Source: Ignavibacteriales bacterium (GTDB lineage Bacteria > Bacteroidota > Ignavibacteria > Ignavibacteriales > Ignavibacteriaceae). Taken from it: a stretch of DNA of 62,711 nucleotides. Below the pieces are notes generated by a model, which saw only the letters and a list, made by a program, of their open reading frames with translations, was not told where the DNA came from and did not search any database. The position numbers and the translations under genes were made by a program. Of the stretch, positions 20,636 through 29,627 are shown piece after piece (positions within the stretch are counted from its first letter, which is position 1; each line of letters begins with the position of its first letter). Location: positions 1 to 62,711 of the forward strand of contig JADJIH010000025.1 in the NCBI GenBank assembly GCA_016707115.1. The letters are read 5' to 3'.

Positions 20636-21655
20636 ATGGATAAATATCAAATCGTAATTGCAGGAAATGGAGAGCCGGCACTTGTTTGTACTCTATCTGC
20701 AAGACACACATATAGTGACAAAAGCATTGCAATTATCAAAACCGATAAGCAGAACTCTATTGTTGAGGAAATACTTACTTCAATATCGGGCCGTTTTAGC
20801 AATATGTTAAATATTTTTTATGATGATATCTCAAGCCGAAATCATAATGTGCTTCAATTAACTGGTGGAGGCAAAATTGAATATGAAAAACTTGTTCTTG
20901 CAACAGGATCTCGCGCAATTGAGCCTCCGATTGATGGCATTCAAAGAGACGGTGTAATTCTTATTAACAAAGATCCTGAACAGATCCGTAAAATGAAAAC
21001 CGAAGCGCTTGAGGCGGAAAGTATTGTGATTTATGGCGGTGGTTATATTGGTGTTGAGTTGTGTGATGAGCTATTAAGAGCCGGCAAAAAAATTACAATT
21101 ATCGAAAAATCAAAACGCTTAATGCCATCCTCTTTTGATGCTGATATAAGCAATAAAGTAAGGGAAGTAATTGAAAATCTTGGCGGACGTGTAATTTTAG
21201 ATGCAAAAATAAAAAGTGTTCTCGGTATTGATGCCGTAACAGGTGTAAAGCTTAGCTCCGATGAAGTGATTGATTGTGATTTCCTAATGATCTGTTGCGG
21301 CTCAAGACCGAATGTTGATCTGGCTGAAAAGCTTGGAATAATTTACGATCGTGACCGGGGAATTTTGGTTGATGAATATTTCAGGACATCGGATAAAAAC
21401 ATTTATGCGGTTGGCGATTGTGCAGCAAAGCATGATTTTTTTGCAAGTGATCTTTCTAATGTATTAATGTATAATTCCAAAATGGAAGAAGCCAAATTGC
21501 TTGGCGCAAATCTTTATTCTATAATTTTTAATCGCGGTAAAATGATTAGCTATCTTTCAGAAAAAAGAAACTTGAAGAATAGAATTAAAACCGAACTTAA
21601 AAAACTGGAGATATCAAATGCCACAAAAGATTTTATACCTTTGCCAAGACTGTAA
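20636..21655 (+). CDS. FAD/NAD(P)-dependent pyridine nucleotide oxidoreductase
   Basis: A two-dinucleotide-fold flavoprotein of 339 residues. The N-terminal FAD site is IVIAGNGEPAL, a GxGxxA variant. LVLATGSRAIEPPIDGI follows, then the NAD(P) site IVIYGGGYIGVELCDELLRAGKKITIIEK (residues 140-168), MICCGSRPNVDLAEKLG, and the second FAD motif NIYAVGDCA. There is no CxxC redox pair near the N-terminus, so it is not a disulfide reductase; it resembles NADH:rubredoxin or NADH-oxidase-like enzymes. The C-terminal dimer domain is short. ATG at 20636 is chosen for 6-base spacing from AGGAG; TTG 20630 and ATG 20633 are possible. It overlaps a small zinc-ribbon gene. Confidence 0.85.
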   Translation: MDKYQIVIAGNGEPALVCTLSARHTYSDKSIAIIKTDKQNSIVEEILTSISGRFSNMLNIFYDDISSRNHNVLQLTGGGKIEYEKLVLATGSRAIEPPIDGIQRDGVILINKDPEQIRKMKTEALEAESIVIYGGGYIGVELCDELLRAGKKITIIEKSKRLMPSSFDADISNKVREVIENLGGRVILDAKIKSVLGIDAVTGVKLSSDEVIDCDFLMICCGSRPNVDLAEKLGIIYDRDRGILVDEYFRTSDKNIYAVGDCAAKHDFFASDLSNVLMYNSKMEEAKLLGANLYSIIFNRGKMISYLSEKRNLKNRIKTELKKLEISNATKDFIPLPRL

Positions 21656-21797
21656 AGCAGAATTACTAAATAATTCTGATCAGGAACCTGCTAAGTGTAC
21701 ATTTTGCGGTGGTAATAAATTCTACAAAAGTCATCGTCATCAAAGAGCAGCAAAAAAAAGCCGAAGTAAGGAAAGATGGTCTTATAAAGTAAAATAG
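21618..21797 (+). CDS. Tiny zinc-ribbon protein
   Basis: A 59-residue reading frame from an ATG at 21618 begins MPQKILYLCQDCKAELL and continues AKCTFCGGNKFYKSHRHQRAAKK. Two CxxC pairs (CQDC and CTFC) 24 residues apart form a rubredoxin-like zinc or iron ribbon, with a very basic tail (SRSKERWSYKVK). It overlaps the last 38 bases of the flavoprotein gene in another frame and has a GGAG-like site before it, which suggests translational coupling. An electron-carrier role with the oxidoreductase is possible, but the basic tail also fits nucleic-acid binding. Confidence 0.65.
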   Translation: MPQKILYLCQDCKAELLNNSDQEPAKCTFCGGNKFYKSHRHQRAAKKSRSKERWSYKVK

Positions 21798-21897
21798 TTT
21801 TATTTATTTTTTAATTTCTTCCATTACCTATCTATATTTGTCTCGCACAACAATAAATTTTCATATTAATTTCTAAATATATTTTGGGATAATACTA

Positions 21898-22395
21898 ATG
21901 GCAGAAATCAAAAGACCCAGCTGGGATGAGTATTTTTTAAAACTTGCTATGCTTGCTTCAGAACGTGCTACTTGTCCGCGCATGCATTGCGGCTGTGTAC
22001 TTGTAAAAGATAGATTTGTGCTTGCAACAGGATATAATGGCTCACTTCCGGGTCAGCCTCATTGTGAAGATGATGGCTGTTTAATAGTAGATAATCATTG
22101 TGTTAGGACTAATCATGCTGAAATTAATGCACTTGTTCAGGCAACAAAACACGGTGTTAACATTGTTGGATCGACTGCATACATTACAAATATGTCTTGC
22201 ACAACCTGTGCAAAAGCACTTATTGCAGCAGGCATAAAACGCGTTGTTGTCTTTTCAGATTTTCATGATACACTTGCAACACAATTCTATTCACAAGCGG
22301 GAGTAGAAGTTGTAAAGATGGATATGCCAAGTAAAGAAATTCAATATGATTTAATGAATTATTCTTCCGCAAAGAAAACTGAGAAATCAAATTAA
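21898..22395 (+). CDS. dCMP deaminase-family (ComEB-like) protein
   Basis: A 165-residue cytidine/deoxycytidylate deaminase fold. Zinc and catalytic residues are in TNHAEINAL (His and Glu) and MSCTTCAKALI (the CxxC pair), with the N-terminal ATCPRMHCGCVLVKD and ATGYNGSLPGQPHCED typical of dCMP deaminases. These convert dCMP to dUMP for dTTP synthesis; close relatives are the ComE operon protein 2 type. The gene stands alone after a 100-base gap. Start MAEIKRPSWDEYF matches the usual family start. Confidence 0.9.
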   Translation: MAEIKRPSWDEYFLKLAMLASERATCPRMHCGCVLVKDRFVLATGYNGSLPGQPHCEDDGCLIVDNHCVRTNHAEINALVQATKHGVNIVGSTAYITNMSCTTCAKALIAAGIKRVVVFSDFHDTLATQFYSQAGVEVVKMDMPSKEIQYDLMNYSSAKKTEKSN

Positions 22396-22482
22396 TATTA
22401 TTTATTTAACGAAAATATTTTCGATGCGTACTTTAGCTATCTTTCCAAAGCTACTCTGAGCAAAGTTGAAGGGTAAACATTA

Positions 22483-23372
22483 ACTAAGAACAAATTACCT
22501 ATCAAAACAAAACCTTACATAATCTGGCTGCCTCTAATCGCAATTATTTCTGGGGTGCATCATTTATTGCCACTAAATTTTTACTAGATGAATTAACTCC
22601 AGAAACAATTATCTCGCTTAGATTAATTCTAGCTGTTACTTTGCTATTGATAATTGCATTAATTCAAAAGAGAGATTTTTCAATCAATCTTAAAAGTCAT
22701 AGTTACATTTTTCTTCTTGCAATTATTGCTGTTTTCCATTTGTGGATTCAAGTAACCGGGATGAAATTTACAACAGCATCAAATACTGGATGGATAATCG
22801 GCACCGCACCAATTTTTATGGCTTTGTTAGGTTTGATTTTCTTTAAAGAAAAATTAAACGTGTTAAAAATAACTGGAATTATTATCGCCACATTTGGATT
22901 GTTGCTGCTTGTTGGAAAGGGCAATCCAGCTAACATTGATTTGATAAAGAACAAAGGTGATTTACTTATTCTCTCAAGCTCATTTACGTGGGGAATATAT
23001 TCAATGGTAAATAAAAAAATATCTCTAAACTATTCACCAGTTATGACAATACTCTATCTTTTTATAATGATGGCAATAATAATAATTCCATTTACGATAA
23101 ATGAAACATCAATAAATTCTGTAATAAATCTTTCGAGTATTGGATGGATTTCGATTTTATTTTTAGGTTTATTGTGTAGCGGCGTAGCTTATGTTATCTG
23201 GGCTTATGCTCTGCGTGAAATGGAATCTGCAAAGGTTGGGGCTTATCTTTACTTTGAGCCCTTTGTAACAGTAATTGCCGCCTGGATTTTACTTAAAGAA
23301 GATATTACTTTGTTTATGATCTTAAGCGGATTAATAATTACCGCTGGTGTTTATTTGGTTAATAAAGATTGA
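22483..23372 (+). CDS. EamA/DMT-family transporter, one frameshift near start
   Basis: A ten-helix drug/metabolite transporter with two EamA repeats. From 22641 the frame is open: FLLAIIAVFHLWIQVTGMKFTTASNTGWIIGTAPIFMALLGLIFFKEKL, then GDLLILSSSFTWGIYSMVNKK and the end of the second repeat (VGAYLYFEPFVTVIAAWILLKE). The first helix is in two frames: IKTKPYIIWLPLIAII, then WGASFIATKFLLDELTPETIISLRLILA, broken near 22548. No standard start codon is visible in the first frame before an in-frame stop at 22474, so the 5' limit is approximate. The substrate is unknown. Confidence 0.8.
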
Positions 23373-23384
23373 TAGTTTAATTAT

Positions 23385-23400
23385 TCCTGCACAAGCAGGA
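23385..23400. repeat. TCCTGC/GCAGGA small palindrome
   Basis: TCCTGC and GCAGGA with loop ACAA lie just after the EamA gene stop. It could be a weak terminator but has no T run; it resembles widespread short intergenic palindromes of this composition. Confidence 0.4.
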
Positions 23401-23461
23401 TACCAATAGACATATTAAATTTTGATAAGAGATGTTCCAACCTTAACGGGAATAACAAAAA

Positions 23462-23728
23462 ATGATTCTAGACTCTAACAGCAAAAAACCAACTATAGAA
23501 TATCCTTGCGATTGGCATTACAAAGTAATTGGAACCGACGTTGATGAAATGATAAAGTTGATCGATCAAATTGCAGAGGGTATGGATTATAAAATATCTT
23601 CTTCAAACATTAGCTCTAAAGGAAAATATTTTAGTATTAATTTAAAAGTTTTTGTTACTTCAGAAGCCATTCGCGATATAATTTTTGCAAAGCTTAAAGC
23701 TAATGAGTTTGTTAAAATGGTTTTATAA
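23462..23728 (+). CDS. DUF493 (YbeD-like) protein
   Basis: An 88-residue protein of the DUF493/YbeD family, small ferredoxin-like folds resembling allosteric ACT domains. Visible signatures: IEYPCDWHYKVIGTD near the N-terminus, then SSKGKYFSINLKVFVTSEAIRDIIFAKLKANEFVKMVL. Family members are often encoded near lipoate genes, but nothing here supports that. It stands alone between the EamA transporter and a convergent lipoprotein gene. The biochemical role is unknown. Confidence 0.8.
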   Translation: MILDSNSKKPTIEYPCDWHYKVIGTDVDEMIKLIDQIAEGMDYKISSSNISSKGKYFSINLKVFVTSEAIRDIIFAKLKANEFVKMVL

Positions 23729-23757
23729 TCCCAAGTCCCCTAATGTTTGGATTATTA

Positions 23758-24534
23758 TTATAAATTTGGATCAACATACTTTTGAAAAAGCTGAATTACT
23801 TCTTGTTTAAACAATATTTTTAACTCTTGCTCGCCGATTGGAAAACTAAATTCAAGAGTTTGTGCTGATTCATTTACTGGAAAAAACACTTTTCCCGAAA
23901 TACTTTCATTTGGATATAATGATGTTTTTCTTAACGCAAGTATTTCCCAAATGTAAGATGAGTTATTAAGTGATTCACTTATTTTTTGGTTTTGGATATC
24001 ATCAACTAATTCATCCTCTTTCATTTTGTGGGATTGATGATCGATATGTTTGGACAATTCCACATCATTAGTTACAAGAGCTTTTGTTTGTCCTGCGAAT
24101 TGTAAAAAATATCCCAGCGAGTACATCATTGCTTGTGTTTCCATTTTGCTTTTATGTTGCGAATATGATTTTTGCAAATTAAGTATAATTTTTTCCGGAT
24201 CTTTTGCCGCTGTAGCAGTAAATAGTTCGTTTTGCTTTTTTATTCCGCTGATTGTTTTATAATTAAATTTTTCTGGATCAACAAGAAGTGTTTTCTCTGA
24301 GTAGTTGGTTATATCAACATCAAATAAATAATCATCATTCAAACTTCTATCAAAAGAGATTACAACTGAAACAGAATCGTTTGTTAGAGTTGCAATTTCT
24401 TTTCCTTTGTACCATTCAAGATTATTAGTTTGTGGTTTTAGTTTAAATATTGGTGCTGGTGGCACGTAGCAATTTGCAAGAAATTGAGAGGATAAGATTA
24501 TCAGGCTAAGAAAAATAATTTTTTGCGTTTTCAT
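23758..24534 (-). CDS. Predicted lipoprotein, unknown function
   Basis: A 258-residue protein with a lipoprotein signal peptide (IIFLSLIILSSQFLANC; lipobox LANC at residues 19-22) followed by YVPPAPIF. The mature region has beta strands (SVSVVISFDRS, YLFDVDITNYSEKTLLVDPEKF), a charged helical middle (HIDHQSHKMKEDELVDDIQNQK), and a beta end (ESISGKVFFPVNESAQTLEFSFPIG) in which the SISGKVFFP phrase recalls DUF4352-like or telokin-like extracellular domains. The gene is convergent with DUF493. Family not recognised. Confidence 0.7.
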   Translation of the reverse strand: MKTQKIIFLSLIILSSQFLANCYVPPAPIFKLKPQTNNLEWYKGKEIATLTNDSVSVVISFDRSLNDDYLFDVDITNYSEKTLLVDPEKFNYKTISGIKKQNELFTATAAKDPEKIILNLQKSYSQHKSKMETQAMMYSLGYFLQFAGQTKALVTNDVELSKHIDHQSHKMKEDELVDDIQNQKISESLNNSSYIWEILALRKTSLYPNESISGKVFFPVNESAQTLEFSFPIGEQELKILFKQEVIQLFQKYVDPNL

Positions 24535-24809
24535 AAACTCTCATCTTTTATTCTTATTCCACAATTAAAGTGCCGAATAATAACTACTTAATTAACGCGC
24601 TTTTCAGAAAATCAATATGCGTCTGTAGCTTTTCGTATACTTAATGTGAAGAGACAGAAATACAAATATTTGCTAAGGGTATAATGATGTTTAAGAATTA
24701 TTTTTTATGTTTTAAATATCCTGTTAAGTTTTTTTGTAAAAAAGTCTTCAACAATAAAAACAATTGAAGGTTATTTTAATCTGAATCAATACATTTCTTG
24801 GAGGATCTT
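24535..24809. other. Intergenic region upstream of flotillin gene
   Basis: This 275-base gap separates the divergent lipoprotein and flotillin-like genes and must hold both promoters. It is AT-rich with T and A tracts around 24705-24745. A strong ribosome site GGAGGA (24801-24806 region) precedes the ATG at 24810. No gene is seen. Confidence 0.4.
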
Positions 24810-26828
24810 ATGGAACCTAATTCTGCGCTCGCTGAAATTCCCATCATTACATTACTATTTATAATATTTTTTATAACGGCTCTTGTAATAATTTTTAAAT
24901 CACTTAAAAGCATTGGACCAACTGAAATTGGGCTTGTAAACAAACGCTTTTCATTTTCAAAATTAACTGATGACAACCCAATTGCTTTTAATGGTGAGGC
25001 TGGATATCAAGAACAACTTTTAATGCCGGGATTAAGATTTAAGCTCTGGCCAATCTTTCACATTGCAAAACATCCTTGGGTGCAAGTTCCTGCGGGAGAA
25101 ATTGGAGTTGTAATTGCGCAAGTTGGTAAACCACTTCCGATGGGTGCTAAATCAGCAATTTATAAAACCGAGTTTGGAAACTTCTCTCATGTAAAAGATT
25201 TTATTTTAAAAGGCGGACAAAAAGGGGTACAAAGACCAGTACTTCCTCCCGGATCTTTACTTCCAATACATCCGGTTGGATTTTTAGTTATCACAAAAAA
25301 GCAGGTTTACGGATCATCAGTTGCGCCGGAAATAAGAGAGCTCGCCGCAAAGAGAGGTGGTTTATTAACTCCGGAAGCATTTGGATTAAAACCCAATCAG
25401 CTTGATGTAGTTTTAATTGAACCAAGGCATGACGAAACCGGAAAAGCAATTGATGTTGTTGGTATAGTTACTGTAAATGATGGTGATCCGCTTTCATCGG
25501 GAGATATTGCAAGCAGACTTGGAGCTTTTGAAGATATTTCAAAACTCGAAACCTCAAGTAATATTTCTGATATGTCTTTGATGGAAACGATTCTTGGAAA
25601 TAAAAATACATTGCACAATAATTATCAAGACTTTCAGGCGTTCATCGATAACGGTGGAAGAATAGGGTTGCAACACGATCCATTGCTTTATGGAATGTAC
25701 AACTTAAATCCTTTTTTAGTTAATGTTGAAATTGCACCGATGCTTGTAATTGAACAAGGACAGGTTGCAGTCATAAAATCTTATGTTGGATTACCTTCTC
25801 AAGACACATCGGGTTCGGATTTTAAATTTGGTTCGATAGTTAGACCGGGACACAGAGGAATCTGGAGAGAAGCTTTACGCACGGGAAAATATCCGCTCAA
25901 CTCACATTGTTACAAAGCCGAAATTGTACCAACAGCAATTTTAAATCTTAACTGGGCTGATGCATCATCGCAGGCACATAATCTTGATCAGAATTTAAAA
26001 CAGATTGTTGCAAAATCCCGAGAAGGATTTGTGTTTAAAATTGATTTGCAAGTTCAGATTCATATTCCAGATACTCAGGCATCAAAAGTTATTTCAATGG
26101 TTGGTTCAGTTCGTAATCTTGTAAATGAAGTGCTACAAGCTGCGGTTGGAAATCACTTTAGAGATAAATTGCAATCAATGCCGGCAATTTCATTTATCGA
26201 AAGAAGAAATGAAATTCAAACAGCTGCAACAGAATATATTGAAGCAAAGTTAAAAGATTATGTTGTAGAAACCCGCGGTGTTTATATTCAAGATGTAATT
26301 CTTCCTGAAGAATTAGTTCAGGTTCTAACACAAAGAGAAATTGCAAACCAGGAAATTCAAACATATAAGAAAAAAGAAGAAGCGCAGCAGCAAAGAATTA
26401 CAACTGAAAAAGCAAAAGGCACGGCTGATATGCAATCTGAGTTAGCAAAATCTGCAGTAACTGTAGATATTAAAAAGAACGAAGCGGCTCAAGTAAAAAT
26501 TCAGGCTGAAGCATATCAATATAAACGTGAGGCAGAAGGGCGCGGAGATTCTTACTATGTTAGTGAAACAGGCAAAGCTAAGGGAGCGGAGATTGAAGCT
26601 GTTGGTCTTGCTCGTGCAAAGGCTGCCGATGAATTACGTAAGGCTGTAGGTGAGCAGGGAACAACTCTTGTTAACGTTATAGATTCTGTGATGAAAGGCG
26701 ATAAAAAAATTATGCCCGATATTCTTGTTGCTGGTGGCGGCGGGAGTGGTTCCGGTTCTTTGGATGGAATCGCCGCAACACTTATGAAATTCCTTACTGC
26801 AAAAGTATCTACAGAAAATAAAGATTAA
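24810..26828 (+). CDS. Flotillin-like SPFH/Band-7 membrane protein
   Basis: A 672-residue protein. The N-terminus has a membrane helix (IITLLFIIFFITALVIIFK, about residues 10-28). A first SPFH-like part follows (IGPTEIGLVNKRF, PGLRFKLWPIF, VPAGEIGVVIAQVG), then the main Band-7 region from about residue 300 (IEQGQVAVIKSYVGLPSQD, FVFKIDLQVQIHIPD, EYIEAKLKDYVVETRGVYIQDVILPEEL). The C-terminus is a coiled coil rich in Ala, Glu and Lys (TYKKKEEAQQQRITTEKAKG) and a glycine-rich end (VAGGGGSGSGS). Flotillins scaffold membrane microdomains. At about 670 residues it is longer than usual because of the extra N-terminal half. The ATG follows GGAGGA; an upstream TTG is rejected. Confidence 0.85.
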   Translation: MEPNSALAEIPIITLLFIIFFITALVIIFKSLKSIGPTEIGLVNKRFSFSKLTDDNPIAFNGEAGYQEQLLMPGLRFKLWPIFHIAKHPWVQVPAGEIGVVIAQVGKPLPMGAKSAIYKTEFGNFSHVKDFILKGGQKGVQRPVLPPGSLLPIHPVGFLVITKKQVYGSSVAPEIRELAAKRGGLLTPEAFGLKPNQLDVVLIEPRHDETGKAIDVVGIVTVNDGDPLSSGDIASRLGAFEDISKLETSSNISDMSLMETILGNKNTLHNNYQDFQAFIDNGGRIGLQHDPLLYGMYNLNPFLVNVEIAPMLVIEQGQVAVIKSYVGLPSQDTSGSDFKFGSIVRPGHRGIWREALRTGKYPLNSHCYKAEIVPTAILNLNWADASSQAHNLDQNLKQIVAKSREGFVFKIDLQVQIHIPDTQASKVISMVGSVRNLVNEVLQAAVGNHFRDKLQSMPAISFIERRNEIQTAATEYIEAKLKDYVVETRGVYIQDVILPEELVQVLTQREIANQEIQTYKKKEEAQQQRITTEKAKGTADMQSELAKSAVTVDIKKNEAAQVKIQAEAYQYKREAEGRGDSYYVSETGKAKGAEIEAVGLARAKAADELRKAVGEQGTTLVNVIDSVMKGDKKIMPDILVAGGGGSGSGSLDGIAATLMKFLTAKVSTENKD

Positions 26829-26864
26829 CAAAAAATTAACATAGAAGCCATTGGTTCTAAATCT

Positions 26865-28142
26865 TTGGCTTCTAAATTTCCTCTATTGATAAGATTGAAA
26901 TTATTTAAATATATAGTATCTCTGACATTCATTCTGATAATCATCGGGATTATCTATGCCAACTATAATCTTTATTATCAGTCAGAGCTAAAAAAATATA
27001 ATGGCGTTTTAATAGATCAAGATTTATTAAAACAACTTAATTATTTAGGAGAATCTTTAGATAGGGGGATTGCTCATGAAATGCAACTAAAATATCCTGA
27101 AGGATTATTCTTTTCGTACCTAATGTATGGATTAAGCTGGTGTGAATTAGCTAAAGATTTACCGGAAGAATCATCATTTAAGAAAAAAGCAATTAAGGAA
27201 TCGATGATGGCTCTGGTTAATTTGGAATCAGATTATTGCCAGAGAAATTTTCCCAAAGGACTAAGTTTACCTAATGGGGCATTTTATTTTAGCTGGACAA
27301 ATTATTTAAGAGCAAAAATTTTACTGCTTTCTGATAATTTTTCAACAAGAGATAAGCTCATTTCTGATTTTAATTTTAATTGTGATACTTTGTCAAAAGC
27401 AATTTTAGACTCTGATTCACCTTTCTTTGAATCATATTCAAATCAATTCTGGCCTGCTGATATTTTACCAGGAATTGCTTCTCTTTCAATTCACGATATT
27501 TTATTTAATACCATTTATGACACAGTAATAACACATTGGTTTAATAAGGTTGAATCAAAACAAGAACCAGGTGAAATTATTTTCCCTCATTCAGTAAATG
27601 ACAAAGGTATTGCCCGACAGAGTGCGCGAGGCTCTTCATTGGGATTAATATTAATTCTGCTCAAAGAGATTTCAGAAATAAATTCTGGTGGTATTTACGT
27701 TTTATATAACCGAGCATACAGAACCAGCTTTTTTAATTTGCCAATGTTGCAAGAATATTCGGGTAATAATTCTGGAGAAGAGGATGTTGATTCTGGTCCG
27801 GTGATTTGCGGATATGGTAGTGTTGCAACAATAATAGGAGCAGGTGTATTTAAAAGATATGGTGAATTAGATTTAGCTGAACGGTTAAATCAAACAATTG
27901 AATGTGCTGGTTATCCTTATGAAAATTCTGACACAAAAAAATATTTATTAGGAAAAGTTCCAATGGCTGATTTTTTTATTGCCTGGGTAAAAAGTCTAAA
28001 GACACTCGAATATAAAACAGTCAATACGAATGTAAATGAAAATTGGAGATTAACATTCCAGATAACTTCATTTATACTGATTTCTATTATAGTTGTATTA
28101 CTCCTCAAAATTAACATAAGAAAATCAATCATCGGTAAATAA
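26865..28142 (+). CDS. Membrane-anchored protein of unknown function
   Basis: A 425-residue protein with a membrane helix at each end (IVSLTFILIIIGIIYANYNLYY near residue 18, and ITSFILISIIVVLLLKI near residue 400). The region between is helical, with conserved-looking motifs GLFFSYLMYGLSWCELAKDL, SWTNYLRAKILLL, DVDSGPVICGYGSVATIIGAGVFKRYGE and GYPYENSDTKKYLLGKVPMADFF. The regular helix pairs suggest an alpha/alpha toroid like those of glycan-processing or terpenoid enzymes, but I cannot name a family. It starts 36 bases after the flotillin-like gene, so a shared operon is likely. The TTG start at 26865 is uncertain; no ATG lies before the first helix. Confidence 0.6.
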   Translation: MASKFPLLIRLKLFKYIVSLTFILIIIGIIYANYNLYYQSELKKYNGVLIDQDLLKQLNYLGESLDRGIAHEMQLKYPEGLFFSYLMYGLSWCELAKDLPEESSFKKKAIKESMMALVNLESDYCQRNFPKGLSLPNGAFYFSWTNYLRAKILLLSDNFSTRDKLISDFNFNCDTLSKAILDSDSPFFESYSNQFWPADILPGIASLSIHDILFNTIYDTVITHWFNKVESKQEPGEIIFPHSVNDKGIARQSARGSSLGLILILLKEISEINSGGIYVLYNRAYRTSFFNLPMLQEYSGNNSGEEDVDSGPVICGYGSVATIIGAGVFKRYGELDLAERLNQTIECAGYPYENSDTKKYLLGKVPMADFFIAWVKSLKTLEYKTVNTNVNENWRLTFQITSFILISIIVVLLLKINIRKSIIGK

Positions 28143-28144
28143 AA

Positions 28145-28175
28145 AAGGGACACAAATATGTCCCTTCAATTTTTA
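28145..28175. terminator. Bidirectional terminator
   Basis: AAGGGACA, loop CAAATA, TGTCCCTT and then ATTTTT on the plus strand, with an A run on the left. It lies between the convergent genes ending at 28142 and 28190 and can serve both. Confidence 0.8.
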
Positions 28176-28189
28176 AATCTTTTGATCTT

Positions 28190-29350
28190 TTAATCCACCT
28201 TCTTCAGAACCATTTTTGTTTTTCCGCTAACTATTGCAAGCTTCATTTTATCAATGCTGTATGTAACAGTTTTTTGATTTAGTGCTTCAACAACAGCCTT
28301 TTCAATTTTCATATTCGGGCAAGCCATCAATGTACCCATTAAACTACCAAAGGTAATTTTATTGCCAATAACATTAATGCTGCCGGAAAGGCTGTTGCAT
28401 CCTGCATGTCCTCCAAAGCGCATATCAGTTAAATTAAATTCAAAAGTCGGCATACCTTTCATTAGTTTTTCTTTCTTCAGGTTGAAACCCGTCATTTCTT
28501 CCATAACATAAATATCATACAATCTCATATCGTATAAAAATTTTCCGCATCCTTCAAAGGTTTTGTAATTAACATCAGCAGATTTTTTAGCTTCAACTCT
28601 AACTTTATATGGAAATTTTTCACCGGACATATTGTCTTCGCAATTATCCCGTATTACCGTAATAACAAGTTCACCGGAATCTGTCTTTGCTCTATACAAT
28701 GTAACATCTGAATCCTGTGCTTTTATTCCTTCAACAGCCGGAGTATTAATTTTAATATCATCCATAGTTGCAAAACTCATCAATTTTTCAAAATCAATTT
28801 CAAGATTCCAGTTCGGTTCATTTCCTCTTGCAATAAAATCGATACCGCTTAAAAACTTTTCCTGATAATGCTGCCAGTTCATTTCAATAGTTTCTTGAAC
28901 AGCAATTACTGGTTTAACCTCCTCAACTTCATTAGTTTCACTAACTGTACTTGGGTCTTTGTGTAAATGATATTTCTCTTCAAAATCAGACTCGATTCTA
29001 TTTCCATCCTGATCAAGCAAAATTAAATCTTTGCTGGTAACCAAAAATAATTTTCTATCATCAGAACCGTCTACAGAGATTATTGAGTCTGAAACAAAAC
29101 TCCAGTTACCTTCATCAATAAAGAGTTCTTCGCTTTTACCTTTGTAAGCCGATTTTTGTTTAAACGTAAAATCATTTTTTAGATTTAACTGATAATCTAT
29201 TCCTTCACAATCAGCGCAAGGCAGCATACCAAGCCAGATTCCGTTTGTTAAGAAAGTGGTTTGTTTGTTATCAGGTATAGTTTCTGGAGCGGATGAACAC
29301 CCTATAATTATCAGAAACATAAATGCTGATAAAAGTATAATTTTATTCAT
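28190..29350 (-). CDS. Lipoprotein with NlpE, COG3650-like and META/HslJ domains
   Basis: A 386-residue lipoprotein (signal FLIIIGCSS, lipobox near residue 18). Residues about 35-130 are an NlpE-type domain with its signature LPCADCEGIDYQLNL; NlpE in E. coli senses copper or surface stress through such a CxxC. The middle (GIDFIARGNEPNWNLEIDFEKL, VIRDNCEDNMSGEKFPYKVRV) matches the COG3650-type membrane protein domain. The C-terminus is a META/HslJ heat-inducible domain (FNLTDMRFGGHAGCNSLSGSINVIGNKITF, GTLMACPNMKIEKAVVEALN). All three are envelope-stress-linked modules, so a stress-sensing envelope role is inferred. Gene intact. Confidence 0.85.
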   Translation of the reverse strand: MNKIILLSAFMFLIIIGCSSAPETIPDNKQTTFLTNGIWLGMLPCADCEGIDYQLNLKNDFTFKQKSAYKGKSEELFIDEGNWSFVSDSIISVDGSDDRKLFLVTSKDLILLDQDGNRIESDFEEKYHLHKDPSTVSETNEVEEVKPVIAVQETIEMNWQHYQEKFLSGIDFIARGNEPNWNLEIDFEKLMSFATMDDIKINTPAVEGIKAQDSDVTLYRAKTDSGELVITVIRDNCEDNMSGEKFPYKVRVEAKKSADVNYKTFEGCGKFLYDMRLYDIYVMEEMTGFNLKKEKLMKGMPTFEFNLTDMRFGGHAGCNSLSGSINVIGNKITFGSLMGTLMACPNMKIEKAVVEALNQKTVTYSIDKMKLAIVSGKTKMVLKKVD

Positions 29351-29571
29351 AAAATATTCCTTAATGTATTTCCAGTTTAATTAGTTGGTTACCCGCAAGT
29401 AGTTAAAGTATGACATAAAATTTCAAATATTATACCGTTTTTATCCTTTTTGATAAGTGTTAAAAAAATTGAAAATTGAATCAATTACCATAATATTAAT
29501 TTAATTTCGGTTATTATGGTAGAAAAACTTACTTAATTGATAAAAAATATAGAGTGTTGGTATGTTTAAAA

Positions 29572-29603
29572 GAAAAAACGCATCCTTTTATGGAATGCGT
29601 TTA
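29572..29603 (-). terminator. Terminator of the thioredoxin gene
   Basis: Read on the minus strand: AAACGCATTCC, loop ATAAAA, GGATGCGTTT, then TTTTC. It sits 25 bases after the thioredoxin stop codon. Confidence 0.8.
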
Positions 29604-29627
29604 ATCATTGGGGCTTATGAAAAAGTT

